NCBI GenBank assembly: GCA_961205875.1
Contig: OY540812.1
Coordinates: 1,984,001-2,048,000 of the forward strand
Origin: Sialis fuliginosa
Lineage: Eukaryota; Arthropoda; Insecta; Megaloptera; Sialidae
Length of the DNA: 64,000 bases
Direction: 5' to 3'
This document shows, in pieces, positions 1 through 11,964 of this stretch (the first letter of the stretch is position 1; every line of letters begins with the position of its first letter). The translations under genes and the position numbers were made by a program. The notes under the pieces are model-generated. The model had not been told where the DNA came from and ran no database searches. It worked only from the letters and a program-made list of their open reading frames with translations.

Positions 1-585
1 ACGTGCCTAAACAGCTATTGAAGGGGTAAAAACCACCCTCAAAATTTGAATTTTAAATACAAATTAATATGTCATTAATTTATGTTGCCTTGGAAACAAA
101 TGCAACTAAATTCAAATTGTCAAAGAATGTGTATTATGTTTTTGACATTAGGACATTATTTATACAATAATTTCAATAATTGTGAATTTAGCACGAGGAA
201 GCACTGTGCATTTACTTGGAAGATATTTACTTTTTGTTTTGTTTAAATCACTCAGACAGCTTGCTGAAGAAATTACATAATGTTTATGATATTATCGACA
301 AATTTTCACTTTTCCTGTCTGGCTAACATCCGATCAAACCGGTGATGATAAGTAACATGACGTCATTACCGGAAATGTCGCTAAGAAATACAGTGGGTGG
401 GTGTATGGGGGTGACACACCCCCATACACACTGAGAGATACATGTTTGCCAATCCATCTGATGTGTCTGAGGAATATGTATTGTAAATGTGGAATTAATT
501 CGAGGGTGAATATGTTATACGGTGAATACTCGGAGAAATGTTTGTACGTTAACTAACTAAATATTTGTAATAGAACAGATATAAT
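1..585. other. Unique AT-rich DNA with one repeat end and one hairpin
   Basis: No open frame or recognisable gene. Bases 181-235 are the right-hand end of the GCTTCCTCG repeat family (TTTAGCACGAGGAAGC followed by CACTGTGCATTTACTTGG), also seen at 46381-46425 and inverted at 33690 and 56745. Bases 401-413 and 417-429 form a perfect 13-bp stem (GTGTATGGGGGTG / CACCCCCATACAC) with a three-base loop, the strongest short hairpin I noticed here. Confidence 0.6.
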
Positions 586-1240
586 GTAGGGTAGAGCGGG
601 GTAAATATGAAACACCAAAAAAATGGGGTAAAAGTGAAACAAGCTTGCAACTAAAAAACTAATTTGTTTATAGGAGAATTATAAAAACTTAAAGGTTTGT
701 TAAAGCGACCTGAAAATATGTGTCACCTCTACAGATTTCCCTGTTAGTCGATGTCAAAAACGTGTGAATTAAATTTTAATTCTTTGCACATAACTTTCTG
801 TATAGCTCAGATATTAATTAAAGTTAAAATTTCACATTGATATGCCACAAAGAAGATAAATCAAAGTTGCCTTTGTAGCTTTTCTTTTAATTTTTCGAGA
901 AATATTTTCCATTAGAGGCCTGATTCACTTTTAAAAAAAACACACTTTTTTCATTTTTAAAGTCCGTGTTGTATCGTACAGTTCAAATGGCGTAAGTATT
1001 TAAAATGGTTATTCATAAGCGCATCTAGTAGAAAAAAATTAAAATATGAATTTGTATCGTTAACTGCCAAAAAACATGAAAGATTTGTATTTTGTTTCAG
1101 TTGATCCTACATGAATCGATAATTTCAGTGAACTGACCTCAAAAATCGTGTGAAATTAAAAACCCTTGTACAGCTGTATAGGTACATTACACCCCTTTAC
1201 CCCCTTACCAGACAGTCGAATCTTTACCCCCCCCACGATT
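586..1240 (+). repeat. Dispersed repeat, GGGGTAAAAGTGAAAC family, copy 1
   Basis: A long interspersed repeat starting near AGAGCGGGGTAAATATGAAA and running past GTCCGTGTTGTATCGTACAG to a C-rich tail (CCCCTTTACCCCCTT). The same sequence in the same orientation recurs at 8788-9345 and 37676-38382. It has no open frame. I see no clear terminal inverted repeat, so its class is unknown. Confidence 0.75.
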
Positions 1241-1304
1241 AAAAATCAACAAAATAAGAAGCAAGAAATTTGGTATTATTTTTAAGCATCAAAATTATCT
1301 TATA

Positions 1305-1691
1305 CAGTGTATTCCAAGTTGATTAAGACATAGGAAATTTAACATGGAGGCAATTAGAAGTGTTGTAGTAACTTTTGGTCAAATTTAACCATGTGTGATT
1401 GGTGCATTTTGAAATGCCGCCACAAAATTTAATAAAATTGTAATTAGTATTTTGTTTTCAAATTTATATCTGCCAAAAAATATTATTATAATTTTATCTA
1501 GGATGCTTAAATTAATGAAATTAAAGTTGAGAACAAAATACTGTTGATTAATTTAAAATTTATCAGTTAGTTTCGAGGCGACATTTCAAAATGCACCAAT
1601 CACACATCGTTAAATTTGACCAAAGGTTACTACAACATTTTTAATTGTCCCAATGTTAAATTTCCTGTCTTAACCAACTTGGAATACACTG
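1305..1691. mobile_element. TA-flanked palindromic MITE (Tc1/mariner type), copy 1
   Basis: Begins CAGTGTATTCCAAGTTGATT and ends with the near reverse complement (CAACTTGGAATACACTG). Both ends are flanked by TA, the target duplication expected for Tc1/mariner insertion. The inverted arms extend inward for well over 100 bp (GTGATTGGTGCATTTTGAAA on the left pairs with TTTCAAAATGCACCAATCAC on the right), so the whole 387-bp element can fold back. It has no coding capacity. A second copy is at 13632-14008. Confidence 0.85.
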
Positions 1692-2008
1692 TATATACAT
1701 TAAAAAAAATAAATTAACATGTAAGACATTTGAAGAACGCTACAAACATGCATAGTCGATGTTTGTATATTAGTTTTGTATGCATTCGAGATGGTCGGAA
1801 TAAGGTAATCGATATCACAATATCGCATCGATTATCTAAATGCCACGCCCCCATACACTGCGCGTCTCGACGTTCTCATATCTGAATACAAGAGAGAGGG
1901 ATGATCGAGTGTACGTTATGGCTACAGCTTTCTTTCTTTTCATGCAGCAGTTCTCAATAATTTCAATTTCTAGAACTTATTTTTAATTTATATGTAAAAA
2001 TTAATTTA
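1692..2008. other. Unique AT-rich DNA
   Basis: No gene or repeat recognised. A short paired motif, ATCGATATCACAATATCG then CATCGATT, lies at about 1808-1835. It could be a protein-binding site but nothing else supports that. Confidence 0.4.
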
Positions 2009-2330
2009 AAATCTGGGTGTAGGTTTTATCTTCGACTTAAATTTTTTTCTTGAAGTATATGCATTCGAAAATATCTACAAAAAATTTCAAGTCAAAATAT
2101 TTAAAATTGATAAAGATACGGTATAAGTAAAAAGTTATAATTTTTGATAAAATTTAATTTATTTATTTTTAATATTTAAAATCTGGGTGTAGGTTTTATC
2201 TTCGACTTAATATATTTTCTTAAAGTATATGCATTCAAAAATATTTACAAAAAATTTCAAGTCAAAATATTTAAAATTGACAAAGATAAGTTAAAAATTA
2301 AAAAAAATATAATTTTTGATAAAATAAGGG
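2009..2330. repeat. Two-copy tandem duplication, period about 170 bp
   Basis: The segment beginning AAATCTGGGTGTAGGTTTTA at about 2009 is repeated at about 2179, and both copies continue through GCATTC.AAAATAT and TTTCAAGTCAAAATATTTAA. Divergence is modest, mostly in A/T runs. Confidence 0.8.
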
Positions 2331-3090
2331 TTTTAGAGATAAAATGTAAAGGAAAGTGTGCAAATATGTGAGAGAGCGATGAGTAAATGTACAAGAAAAA
2401 GAATCGTATAAGTCAGTTTACATCGGTTATGCGTAAGTTTTTGTTTTGTAATAAAAAAAAAATAAAAAAACTGAAGTAAGGAAATAAAGTGGATGGGGAG
2501 GGGGAGGGGGGGGGTAAATATTCTTACGTAATTAACGGACGCTCCTTTATGCCTTTTTCTTTATTTATATTAAAAATGTATTTTGTTTATTTTACAAGGA
2601 TGGACCTTAGTTTTAGAATCACTGTTCTAATTCATTCTAACGCCTCGAATGGATTAGTAAATTCTATACGTGAGAAACAAGGACGGACTTTGTGGATCTA
2701 TGTAAAGAGAATAGTTTTGTCTCTTTCTAGTAGACGTATCTGTCGTTTTAGTGATGTTAACTTGGTTGATTTTTTATGAGTATTAAGATTTGCACCGCGT
2801 TTCCAGTAATTTTTATTGGTTACGTTTTCTATCAAATTTATTGAAGGTTTACGAAAACATTGTGTTAATTATTCATGGACTTTTATTTTGGAATATTCGA
2901 ATATATTGTAAATGGTTTGTTATAGCGAATTAGTTCAAAGACAGAAATTAAAGGCGATAATATAATAATACAGCCACGAAAAAAAAGTGTGCGATACCAA
3001 AAAAGCAACCTATTGTAGTTTTGATCGAGCATAATCGAAATCCAATTTTTTTTAATTTTCTGAGTATCAGCTTGAATTTTGGGTTTAAAT
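2331..3090. other. Unique AT-rich DNA with a short G tract
   Basis: A poly-G stretch sits at about 2493-2514. The 96-codon frame at 2489-2779 begins in this G run, matches no family I know, and has no supporting structure. I see no gene. Confidence 0.4.
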
Positions 3091-3091
3091 C

Positions 3092-3606
3092 ATTTTAATT
3101 AAATGTACTGAATTAGAAATATGTGTTGATATTTAATTACTACCATTTCTGAATATTAATCTATATACATTTAACTGTCTTACAGCGTGATTTGATGACA
3201 ATCGGCCAATAGGTATCAAAATGGTGGACATTTAAACTATTTATTAGTATAATTTATTTATTAATTATTATATATATTATCATAGCAACTGCTTTACATT
3301 GTTTCAAATTGATTCTTTCTTTTATATCTTTTGTGTCGTAGTACTTATCATTTTGTAATCATTAGCAAGTGCTTATTACTGGTTTTACCTTTGCCATTAC
3401 TGGAGAAAAAACATAATCAGAATAAAAGTCTATAATTTAAAAAATAAAAACTATATTTGTAGACTTTGGTAATTAAATTGATTAAATAAAAAGTTACTTG
3501 TTTTATTAGTAACATGAGTTCATGAGAATTACAAAAAAACAAACCCATTAATCCAAGAAAACTGAAAACTTGCTCTTATAGCCTCCATAACTGGTGCCTT
3601 TACCTT
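3092..3606 (-). mobile_element. AAGGTACTGGCACCAG-family transposon, inverted copy
   Basis: Reverse-oriented copy of the most abundant family in the window. Its diagnostic words are CAATCGGCCAATAGGT, GTGGACATTTAAACTA, GTCGTAGTACTTATCATTTT and the terminal CATAACTGGTGCCTTTACCTT. The far (left) terminus is degraded. It is non-coding. Confidence 0.8.
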
Positions 3607-3634
3607 ATTTTTTATTGTTTAATGAAATAATGTA

Positions 3635-3878
3635 CAGGGTGCATCAAAAAAATGTACTCACTCTTTAACTGTTGCTTTTTTTATATTGCAGGTGTAATTA
3701 ATTAATCACAGCATGGCAGGAAATCAACTTAGTTTGGAACATTAGTTGAACATTTACGAACATGATTCTTCAATTACATTTGTTTTCTGTATTCGAAGCT
3801 ATTTCATTTCAATTTATGCTAATAAATAATATTTTTCTCGTTTTTCGAAGTGTGAGTACATTTTTTTGAGACAACCTG
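3635..3878. mobile_element. Mariner-type MITE with TA target duplication
   Basis: The left end CAGGGTGCATCAAAAAAATG and the right end CATTTTTTTGAGACAACCTG pair as terminal inverted repeats of about 28 bp, with GTACTCAC continuing the match inward. TA flanks both sides (3633-3634 and 3879-3880). The 244-bp element has no coding capacity, and the ends look like mariner terminal repeats. It lies just downstream of the previous transposon copy. Confidence 0.85.
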
Positions 3879-3879
3879 T

Positions 3880-4295
3880 ATACTGACAAATTCGGGGGGG
3901 TTGGGTGCGCCACTGGTGTATGTATGTATATATATATTTATAATAAGTATATGTGTACCGCGCATGTTCCAATCATAAAACTGTGAGAGCGCCTCCTTTG
4001 ATCTCTTTCCCTCGCCACAGAATTCTAAGTAACAAGTTTTATTGGACTTCAATATTTATAACCGCCGGCAAAAATCCGCACTCCTGTAAATTCGAATATA
4101 ACTTGAGATCAAACGAAAAGCGAATATCCAATTTCAGTGTCTTTCTCTCATCGCCCGGAGCCCGGAGTCCGCCCGCTCGCTATCAAATATGAATCGATTT
4201 GTAACAAAATGTATCGGAATATAATAACGTACCTAAACATAGAATTTTGTAAATGGTTCAAATACTTTTTTACAGTCAGAAATTTTGTTATATCA
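3880..4295. other. Unique DNA with a moderately GC-rich patch
   Basis: Bases about 3955-4190 are richer in G+C (for example CCCGGAGCCCGGAGTCCGCC) than the surroundings. The overlapping short frames here carry no recognisable domain. It could be regulatory but nothing proves it. Confidence 0.35.
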
Positions 4296-4871
4296 AGTAT
4301 CTGGTACCAGTCTTGGACACTTTTAAAGGAAAATATACTTATTTTTTGTAATTATCATGAACTCATGTTACTAATAAAACAAGTAACTCTTTATTTAATC
4401 AATTTAATTACCAAAGTCCGCAAATATAGTTTGTTTTTTAAATTATAGCCTTTTATTTTGTTTTTGTTTTTTCTCCAGTAATGGATAAAGTAAAACCAGT
4501 AATGAGCACGCAGTGATGGACACTTGTTAATGATTACAAAATGATAAGTACTACGACACAAAAGATATAAAAGTAAGAATCGTCAAATTTGCTATGATAA
4601 TATAATAATTAATAAATAAATTATACTAATAATTAGTTTAAATGTCCACCATTTTGACACCTATTGGCCTCATGTCATCAAATCACGCTGTAAGACAGTT
4701 AAATGTATATAGATTAATATTCAGAAATGGTAGAAATCAAATATCAATAAATATTTCTAATTCAGTACATTTAATTAAAAAATAGCCATTACTGGGGTCA
4801 TATCCAAGACCTTATTTTATTAAACAAGTGTCCAACACTGGGATATCGTGCAAGACTGGTGCCAGTACCTT
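4296..4871 (+). mobile_element. AAGGTACTGGCACCAG-family transposon, near full length
   Basis: Starts at a degenerate AAGTATCTGGTACCAGTC end and finishes at CAAGACTGGTGCCAGTACCTT, giving roughly 20-bp terminal inverted repeats. Interior words are CCTTTTATTTTG, CTCCAGTAATGGATAAAGTA, GTCCACCATTTTGACACC and ATTCAGAAATGGTAG. No open frame of note, so it is a non-autonomous DNA transposon of about 575 bp. Confidence 0.85.
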
Positions 4872-4875
4872 ATAT

Positions 4876-5171
4876 TTAATATCATTCAACGTCTACAAAA
4901 TTTTTTCTAATTTAGAGACAGTAATCTGTGTTAAAAATGTTAAAATGAAGTAAAACAATTGATAGGAATAATAAAAGAGTTGTGGTGACGGTTGGGTGGT
5001 GAGTTCGGGTGGGGTGAGGTGGGGGGTCAAAGAACACTGTTAAACAAAGAAAGTCAAACAAACATCGTCGTCTCAAACCCTCAGGACAATGCGACTGACT
5101 GCTGTCATTGAAGGAATGCAATATCAAATCAAGATTGGATTTCAACCCAGTCTCTATCGATATAAACACAC
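4876..5171. other. Unique DNA with a G/T-rich tract
   Basis: Contains a G-rich run (about 4980-5030, GGTGGGGTGAGGTGGGGGG). The minus-strand 85-codon frame over it has low-complexity Pro/His/Thr composition from that tract and is not credible as a gene. Confidence 0.4.
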
Positions 5172-5283
5172 CAGGGCCGGTTTAAGACCTCCCAAAGCCC
5201 CGGGCACTTCATATTTATACACAAGTTCTTATTCGCGATATCGTTAATTCAGACATAAAACCCATGAAGAAGAAGAAGGTTAG
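5172..5283 (+). mobile_element. Possible hAT-type transposon end
   Basis: CAGGGCCGGTTTAAGACC followed by GCCCCGGGCAC resembles the CAGGG-type terminus of hAT elements. No matching right end was found, so this is at most a truncated fragment next to the Helitron-like repeat that follows. Confidence 0.35.
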
Positions 5284-5492
5284 GTAATACAGATTTCTGT
5301 TATGATAGTCGATAAAATAGGTCGCGTCACTATTTTTTTATGTAATAATTTTTCGGGATATAAAGTAGCCTATGTCTTTCCCCGGGATGCAAGCTATCTT
5401 CCTACCAAATTTCAACAAGATCGGTTTAGCCGTGAAAAGGTAACTAACAAACAGACAGACAGAATTTCGCATTTATAATATTAGTATGGATA
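5284..5492 (-). mobile_element. Helitron-like (Lep1-type) repeat, inverted
   Basis: Reverse copy of a lepidopteran non-autonomous repeat: on the minus strand it reads CATACTAATATTATAAATGC, then a GTCTGTCTG run, TTTTCACGGCTAAACCGATC, GATAGCTTGCATCCCGGGG and GACATAGGCTAC. Its 3' part is shortened. Assignment to the Helitron group rests on my recall of this family's TACTAATATTAT start and CAGCTAGT end. Confidence 0.65.
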
Positions 5493-5499
5493 AAAGAAA

Positions 5500-6190
5500 C
5501 AAAAATACCTTATTTCATTTAGCAGAAAATCAATAATTTTCATAATGTTTAAAAAATTTGTCAATTGCAAGTCGAGTATCGCGTAATAGTGTCACGTATC
5601 GTATAATTTTACAATTTATTCTATTATCGAAGTTAAGAACCAATTTAAAACAGTGCAATAAGTAGTATTTAAATATTATCGAAAAGTGCCATCACATTGT
5701 ATTTTTCATTTGCATTTTGCAGAATGTACCTAGATTATAATTTTTATTTATTTTTGAAGTCTGTGACAGATAGATACAGTATTTAGTCTATAAGTGTTAT
5801 TTTTTGCAAATTCGGTACGAAACATTCAAAATAAGCTTACGTAATGAAAGGGGCGTTAGACCCAGATCCAGTACTTGTTCAGACGGCCCTGATACATCTA
5901 CAAACCCACACATATACCTCCCTATACACCCCCATAAACCGCCTGGTTTGTATCGGATTCGGATGGCTAATTCCGCGACTTAACGTGAATCGCATTCTTG
6001 ATTTTGTAATTGTCTTTTGTAAAACGGCGCTGCAGCAGCTCTCTCCTGGTTTTATCTCTCTCCATTGAACTTTTTCACTTTATTGTCAGTATAATTTAAT
6101 TTGTGTTGCTACAGTACCTACCTGAATTCTGCAATTCGTCAGAAAGTTAAAATTTTTAATTAAATTTTTCTTATCGGATAAAAAATATTT
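5500..6190. other. Unique AT-rich DNA
   Basis: No repeat partner found within the window. The 74-codon frame at 5844-6068 shows no domain. No gene is supported. Confidence 0.4.
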
Positions 6191-6199
6191 TAGCCCTTA

Positions 6200-6443
6200 T
6201 TTTTTACCTTTTCACGGCTAAACGGCTGAACTGATCTTAATGAAACTTGGCAAGGAGATAGCTTGCATCCTGGGGAAGAACATAGGCTACTTTAAATCCC
6301 GAAAATTTATTAGGTAAAAAATAGGCTGATATTTGTATGCGCAACTTATTTTATCGACTATCAGAAATCTAAATTACCTAAACATCTTCAACCTAATCTA
6401 ACTTCCACGCAAACGAAGTCACGGGTAACAGCCAGTGTTTAAT
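6200..6443 (+). mobile_element. Helitron-like (Lep1-type) repeat
   Basis: Lacks the usual 5' end but carries TTTTCACGGCTAAACGGCTG, GATAGCTTGCATCCTGGGG, ACATAGGCTACTTTAAATCC and the 3' part AAACGAAGTCACGGGTAAC ending CAGCCAGT, a one-base variant of the usual CAGCTAGT. Confidence 0.7.
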
Positions 6444-6465
6444 ATATTGTACCTAGTATATAGAT

Positions 6466-6950
6466 CAGTGCTTCTCAAAATTTTTAGCACAGTGACCTAA
6501 ATTTTAGAACGACAATCATTTTTTTAACTCTCAAGAAAAATTTTTTTTCAAGATGAAGAACTAAATCTAATAAATAACTTTTGTAGGTAAATCAGATTAT
6601 TTATTTTTCTGCATTATTGTACAACCATTTTTGACGTAGTTATAGTATTCGCAATCAAAGCACTTTTAACTTTAAACGTTTTTAACCTATCAACAATTAA
6701 TCGAACAAAAATTTTAAGGACAGGTTTTGGAAGCCGAAAAAAGAGATTATTTTGAAAAATACAAAAAAATCAACTAACGATTCGAAAAATAGAACGTCCA
6801 AGCTTTAAAATCATTTTAAAAAAATTATTTTCTGACAATTTTTCGGGGAGATAAAGCTATTATAGTATTTTGTATATTTTAACAAAATTTCAAAAAGTAT
6901 AAAATCACATTTTTAGAAACTTTTCGCGACCCACAGTTTTGGAAACGCTG
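6466..6950. mobile_element. hAT-like element with CAGTGCTTCTCAAAA / GGAAACGCTG ends
   Basis: The left end CAGTGCTTCTCAAAATTTTT and the right end CCCACAGTTTTGGAAACGCTG form imperfect inverted termini of the CAGTGTTTCYCAA type common in hAT elements. The 8-bp flanks do not match convincingly, so the insertion is old or the boundary is off by a few bases. No coding frame. Confidence 0.6.
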
Positions 6951-7353
6951 GTATTATTGGAAAACAAGGGTTACCTAAAAGAAGAATACAGAGTTAATTA
7001 TAATTTGAATTAAACACTCTAAACAAGTTACGATATTTGCTAAAATGTTTACATTTTTCTAATAGTAATTTCTTTCGATATAGAATAGTCTTGTCAAAGA
7101 AATCAATTTAGTACTTTTTATTTGTGTTGCTGTACTAATAAAACACGTTTGTTTGATCTGCCCGGAATTTGTCTTCCAATTCTACAGTAGATTTCTTTAG
7201 TTTCAACCCAACTTCGAGAAATTAGAAAATTATTTGTCTTTTCTGTTCTCTTTTGCTAGATTTCTGATTGTATTTTGTATTTTGTTGGTTTGGATGTTTT
7301 AAACTTCCTAGCGTAAGATGAAATAATTATAAGATAAAGGTAGCAAAATAAAT

Positions 7354-8416
7354 AAGGTACTGGCACCAGTCTTGGACAATACACACTTGTTTTTTAAAAA
7401 GTTATAAATAAATTAAAAATATTTGTTATTTGATAACTGCCATTACTGAATCATTAAAACTATAAAACGGCCAATGGGTGTCAAAATAGTGGATATTTAA
7501 TTAAACTAATTATTAGTGTAATCTATTTATTAATTTTTATATTATCTACATTGTTCAAAATTGTTTATTTCTTTATTTTATAACATTTAACATTTTAAAG
7601 TTGAAATTTCAACGGTTAAAATGAGCCCAGACAGAATATTAAATTCGAAAAAAACACCAATAAATTTTTCCGTGGAAGATTTAGGTTTTTTTTTCGAAAA
7701 ATGTAAATATCTCGGAAATTACTTATTTTCTAGATTCTAAAAAAATCATACTTATTCAATGCAAAAAAAGGTATACTTGCACAAAATTTTATGTAAATTG
7801 AATCATTTTTACGAGAGAAAAAAATAAAAAACAAAAAAATCGGTTTTCCGCTATTTCTCGGAAAATTTGAGGTTATGTTGAAAAATGTCTTGTATGAAAG
7901 TTAAAGATTTTTTTATTATCTACAACTTTTGCACTGTACATTTTTCGCTAGGAAGTCACATTTCGCTAAAAAAAGCATTTCACATTTTCCCTTTATCTCG
8001 AGTTTAATTTTTGTTTTTTCTCTTTATTATAACCTTAACTAAATTTTCCGACTGGCCCTTGCCTGTTATTAATTTTTATTTTTTCTAGACTTCAAAATCC
8101 GCTTTGGTACCGATCTATTATCATAGCATCTGCTTTAAATTGTTTCAAATTTTACGATTCTTTATTTTATAACTTTTGTGTCGTAGTACGTATCATTTTG
8201 TAATCATTAGTTTCATTAGCAAGTGTCCATTACTGGAGAAATACATTAACAAAATAAAAGGCTTTAATAAAAAAAACATACTTTGGTAATTAAATTGATT
8301 TAATAAAGAGATACTTGTTTTATTAGTAACAGGAGTTCATGAGAATTACAAAAAACAAGCCCATTAATCCCCAAAAACAATATACCTTGCTTTTAAAGCG
8401 GCCAAGACTGGTGCAA
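7354..8416 (-). mobile_element. AAGGTACTGGCACCAG-family transposon with internal insertion
   Basis: Both terminal repeats are present (AAGGTACTGGCACCAGTC at 7354, GCCAAGACTGGTGC at about 8401). The family interior is split by about 550 bp of unrelated AT-rich DNA (about 7570-8110). A CTTTATTTTATAAC segment appears on both sides of that block, suggesting a duplication at the insertion or a second rearranged copy. Confidence 0.75.
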
Positions 8417-8419
8417 ATC

Positions 8420-8787
8420 TGTGAACACTGAATAGATCCTACAAAATTTAACTCATTTTGTACAGTTGACAGCCCTACTAAATATATTTAAGTACTGTTT
8501 TTATTTTCGACATTTTATAACAACTTTTATAGTTTGCAGTTTAAATAAATTAATGCATACCAATAAGATATAAATTGTTACGAATAAAGTCTAACAAAGG
8601 GTGTTTATATTTTTTATTCATGAGCATCATTCGTAGGGTGCATAAACGTAGATTCTATACTAAAAAATGTGATTTCACCCTCGACATTTTGTCTGATTTA
8701 CTTCACTTCAGGCCAATACATTTTACATACGAACAAATCTTACATTTGCATGTAGACTTACACGTACGTTATAGAAAGTTACAATAC
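8420..8787. other. Unique AT-rich DNA
   Basis: A 72-codon plus-strand frame (8575-8793) begins at a TTG, has no recognisable motif and runs into the next repeat. I do not call it a gene. Confidence 0.4.
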
Positions 8788-9345
8788 ATATAGGATAGAG
8801 CGGGGTAAATATGAAACACCAAAAAAATAGGGTAAAAGTGAAACAAGCTTGCAACTAATTTGTTTATAGGAGAATTATAAAAACTTTAAGGTTTGTTAAA
8901 GTGAACTGAAAATATGAATCGCCTAATAAGTGATGTGTCACCCATACATATTTCCCAGTTAGTCGATGTCAAAAACGTGTGTATTAAATTTTAATTCTTT
9001 GCACATAACTTTCTGTATAGCTCAGATATTAATTAAAGTTACAATTTCACATTGATATGCCACAAAGAAGATAAATCAAAGTTGCCTTTGTGGCTTTTCT
9101 TTTAATTCTTCGAGAAATATTTTCCATTAGAGGTCTGTTTCACTTTTTCCCTTACCTGGTTCTTTTTTCATTTTTAAAGTCCGTGTTGTATCGTACAGTT
9201 CAAATGGCGTAAGTATTTAAAATGGTTATAGATAGAAGATAAATCAAAGTTGCCTTTGTAGCTTATCTTTTAATTTTGTGCGAAATATTTTCCATTAGAG
9301 GCCTGTTTCACTTTTTCCCTTACCTGTTTCACCTTTTAGTTTTAT
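8788..9345 (+). repeat. Dispersed repeat, GGGGTAAAAGTGAAAC family, copy 2
   Basis: Starts GATAGAGCGGGGTAAATATG, matching 586 and 37676. The stretch GAAGATAAATCAAAGTTGCC occurs twice inside (about 9066 and 9234), so this copy carries an internal duplication not seen in the other two. Confidence 0.75.
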
Positions 9346-9349
9346 AATT

Positions 9350-10225
9350 TTACTGTGTTGAACACCTTTGAGTTGTGAGAGTTAACTTACAACTAATTAG
9401 TTTTGATTTTACAACTGGCAAAAAATGTATCGGATTTTAATTTAACTAAAACATAAATAAATAACTAAATAATAAAAATAAAAAAAAAAGTTTAATTAGA
9501 TAAAAATAAATATTTTTTGATTTTTGCTATTTTTCTTTAAATCTGATGGTTTTCGAGTAAAAAATTTAGAAAAAGTCAAAATTTTCTTATTTTTATTCAT
9601 AAAATAGGATACTGTTGAAAATGTTTACCAAATCAAAAATATGTATTTTTTTTTTTAATATGAAAAATCTCAAAACCTTATAACGCACGCGAATTCCTCA
9701 AATATATTATCGAATAGAACTTTTAGGCAGATTGGTGGATTTAAAATAATCTCCCGAGTGAATTTAAAAGCATTGTGTGGAGGGGTAACACAAAGAAGGT
9801 GTAAATACCCCGAAGTTATTTTATTTCATACGAAAAACGTTTTTTTATCCCAAGACCTCCCTATTATTATGCTCGGTTAACTGGAATATCATTGTTCAAA
9901 TCGTACATTGTCAAATTTGCAATTTCTTACCCTTTTTGAAGTTTCTCAAGTCTAGTATTATCTCTGCGGGGTCACGAATTTCATTTAGAATTATTTCGTG
10001 AGATTTTTTTTATAGAATTCATATATTTTTATAAGGGGGTATTATATTATATTCTTTAGTCTATATTTATGTTTTAGTTAGTACAGATTTTTTAACTGAT
10101 TTGAACGCGTTGATGTATTTAAAAAAAATACGTACCCTATACATTTTTTTAAATAAGAATGTCAGGTTCGTAGATCAAAAATTTTTTTTTCAAAAAGTTG
10201 TGCTATTAAAAATTATAAGAAATTT
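9350..10225. other. AT-rich intergenic DNA, no feature seen
   Basis: Long A/T runs and no repeat partner or convincing frame. Confidence 0.4.
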
Positions 10226-10227
10226 TT

Positions 10228-10627
10228 GCTTCCTCGCAATATGGAAGATACGAGAAGCTTTGTGATCGTTTTAGAATGAGACAAAAAAATATTCTTCGAT
10301 TCCGTGTCTGTCTGTCACACGCATAACTCATGAATCACTGAATCGATTTTAATGAAACTTGGTTGGAGTGTTGGGTTTGGCTTGAGGACGGTTCCATTTT
10401 AAAATCATCAAAATCGTGTGTGAAGGGGAGGGGTGACATTCCAAAATATTTTTTTTCAAGATATCTCAAGAACGACATAATATGTTCCATGAAAATTTTA
10501 TAGAATTTATTTGTATTCAATTTGCTATAATATAGGTCTACAACATTTGTTGTAAAATATTCCCTTACTTATTTATCTCAATTTGCTTTATAAAATCGTG
10601 TTTTGTTTTTTAAAATTGATATTTACT
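10228..10627 (+). mobile_element. GCTTCCTCG-family element, left part
   Basis: Begins GCTTCCTCGCAATATGGAAG and continues with ACGAGAAGCTTTGTGATCG, a GTCTGTCTGTC run, CACACGCATAACTCATGAA, AGGGGAGGGGTGACATTCC and GATATCTCAAGAACGACA. Full copies end in CGAGGAAGC, giving a short inverted end pair. This one stops after the GTGTTTTGTTTTTTAAAATT segment. Confidence 0.8.
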
Positions 10628-11300
10628 TTTAGTAGAGGGAAATTTGCATTTTGAAGCATTCGAAAAGTTGGATTTTTTTGGATTTTCTCTTTATATGTTC
10701 GAAGATGAGTTGAAAATCAAAAATTTGGAAAAATCGGCCATGTGCGTCCCTAGAAAATTGTATAATTGTGCATTTTTGTTATATTTCGAGTGTATCATTC
10801 CACAGTTTTTGAAATATCTCCGGTTCTATATACGTCATAGGATAATAAAAAAAAAATTAAAATACTTATAAGTTAATAGACTATAGAACGGCATAGGTAG
10901 CGTTACTTTTCAAACGTATCATAACCTCAAAAATAAAAAAATTGTCGAAAAACTTTTTTTATATATTACTAATAATGCAATAATTAACGTAAAAGTGAAG
11001 GGATTTTTACGAAAATACAAGGAAATATGTATTTTTATGTTATAAATACATGATAAAATTAAAAAAAATAAAATTTGATTTTTACACCCACATTTTTTGA
11101 AAAAAATGGAAAAGCTCGCCATTTAACGAGAAAACGGCGTAGGGTAAATTTTATATTTTTTAATTGTAGACATTTTTATGTAATTTCTTGTGAGCATATT
11201 CCAAAATCTGTTAAATAAATTAAAATATCGTAAATGATGTATAAACTGCTACTATTTTGATAAAATTGTCTGCCTTGAATTTCTTCCAATATTTTGGTCT
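10628..11300. other. AT-rich intergenic DNA
   Basis: Two short frames (10644-10871 plus, 10919-11122 minus) are Phe/Leu/Lys-rich products of base composition. No feature supported. Confidence 0.35.
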
Positions 11301-11309
11301 CTTTTAATT

Positions 11310-11960
11310 CCAGACATAAATCACATACAAGATTTTTGAATTAGGAATACATGTGCGTGTGTGTGAGAGAGAGATATATAGTGCGTGTGTTGGTATTGCA
11401 GAACACTTTAAATAGTCGTAGTTATTTTAGATTTAAGTTAGTGTCTTTAGGACTCTGATAATGATAGCAATTGCTATTGAAACACGTGTAAGTCCAAACT
11501 CTTACTATTTTTATGATGAGGGGTAGGGGTTATTTTAAGAAAATTTTTTAAATGCATTTTTTATTTGTAATTTTTCAACTAGATGTACCTTTCTTTTAAG
11601 TATATTTATGTGTTTCAATTGTAATGACCATTTTTGTGCTTTTTTTAAACTGTATTTATCTATCTTCTCTGTTGTATAAATATTCCAATTGCAATGACCT
11701 TTTTTTGCTCTACATTTATAATTTTCAATTACACAAATTGACATTTACAACTGCAGTTTTCATTTTCAGAACTACAGAAACAAGTTACAACTACATACTA
11801 AAATAACCTCTGGTTAAGGGATTTGTATTTGAGTTTTTCCAGACATAAATCACATACAAGATTTTTGAATTAGGAATACATGTGCGTGTGTGTATGACAG
11901 AGAGAGTGAGTGAGAGAGAGAGAGAGAGAGAGTGTATGTGTTGGTATTGCAGAACACTTA
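11310..11960. repeat. 100-bp direct duplication around a hAT-internal-like segment
   Basis: CCAGACATAAATCACATACA through GGTATTGCAGAACACTT occurs at about 11310-11410 and again at 11840-11958, each with a GT/GA microsatellite inside (GA run about 11900-11930 in the second). Between them, 11518-11818 is similar in inverted orientation to part of the hAT element at about 20030-20180 (CAATTGCAATGACC, ACAACTGCAG, ACAAGTTA) and is bounded by complementary GGGGTTATTTTA and TAAAATAACCTC. Confidence 0.65.
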
Positions 11961-11964
11961 ATAA

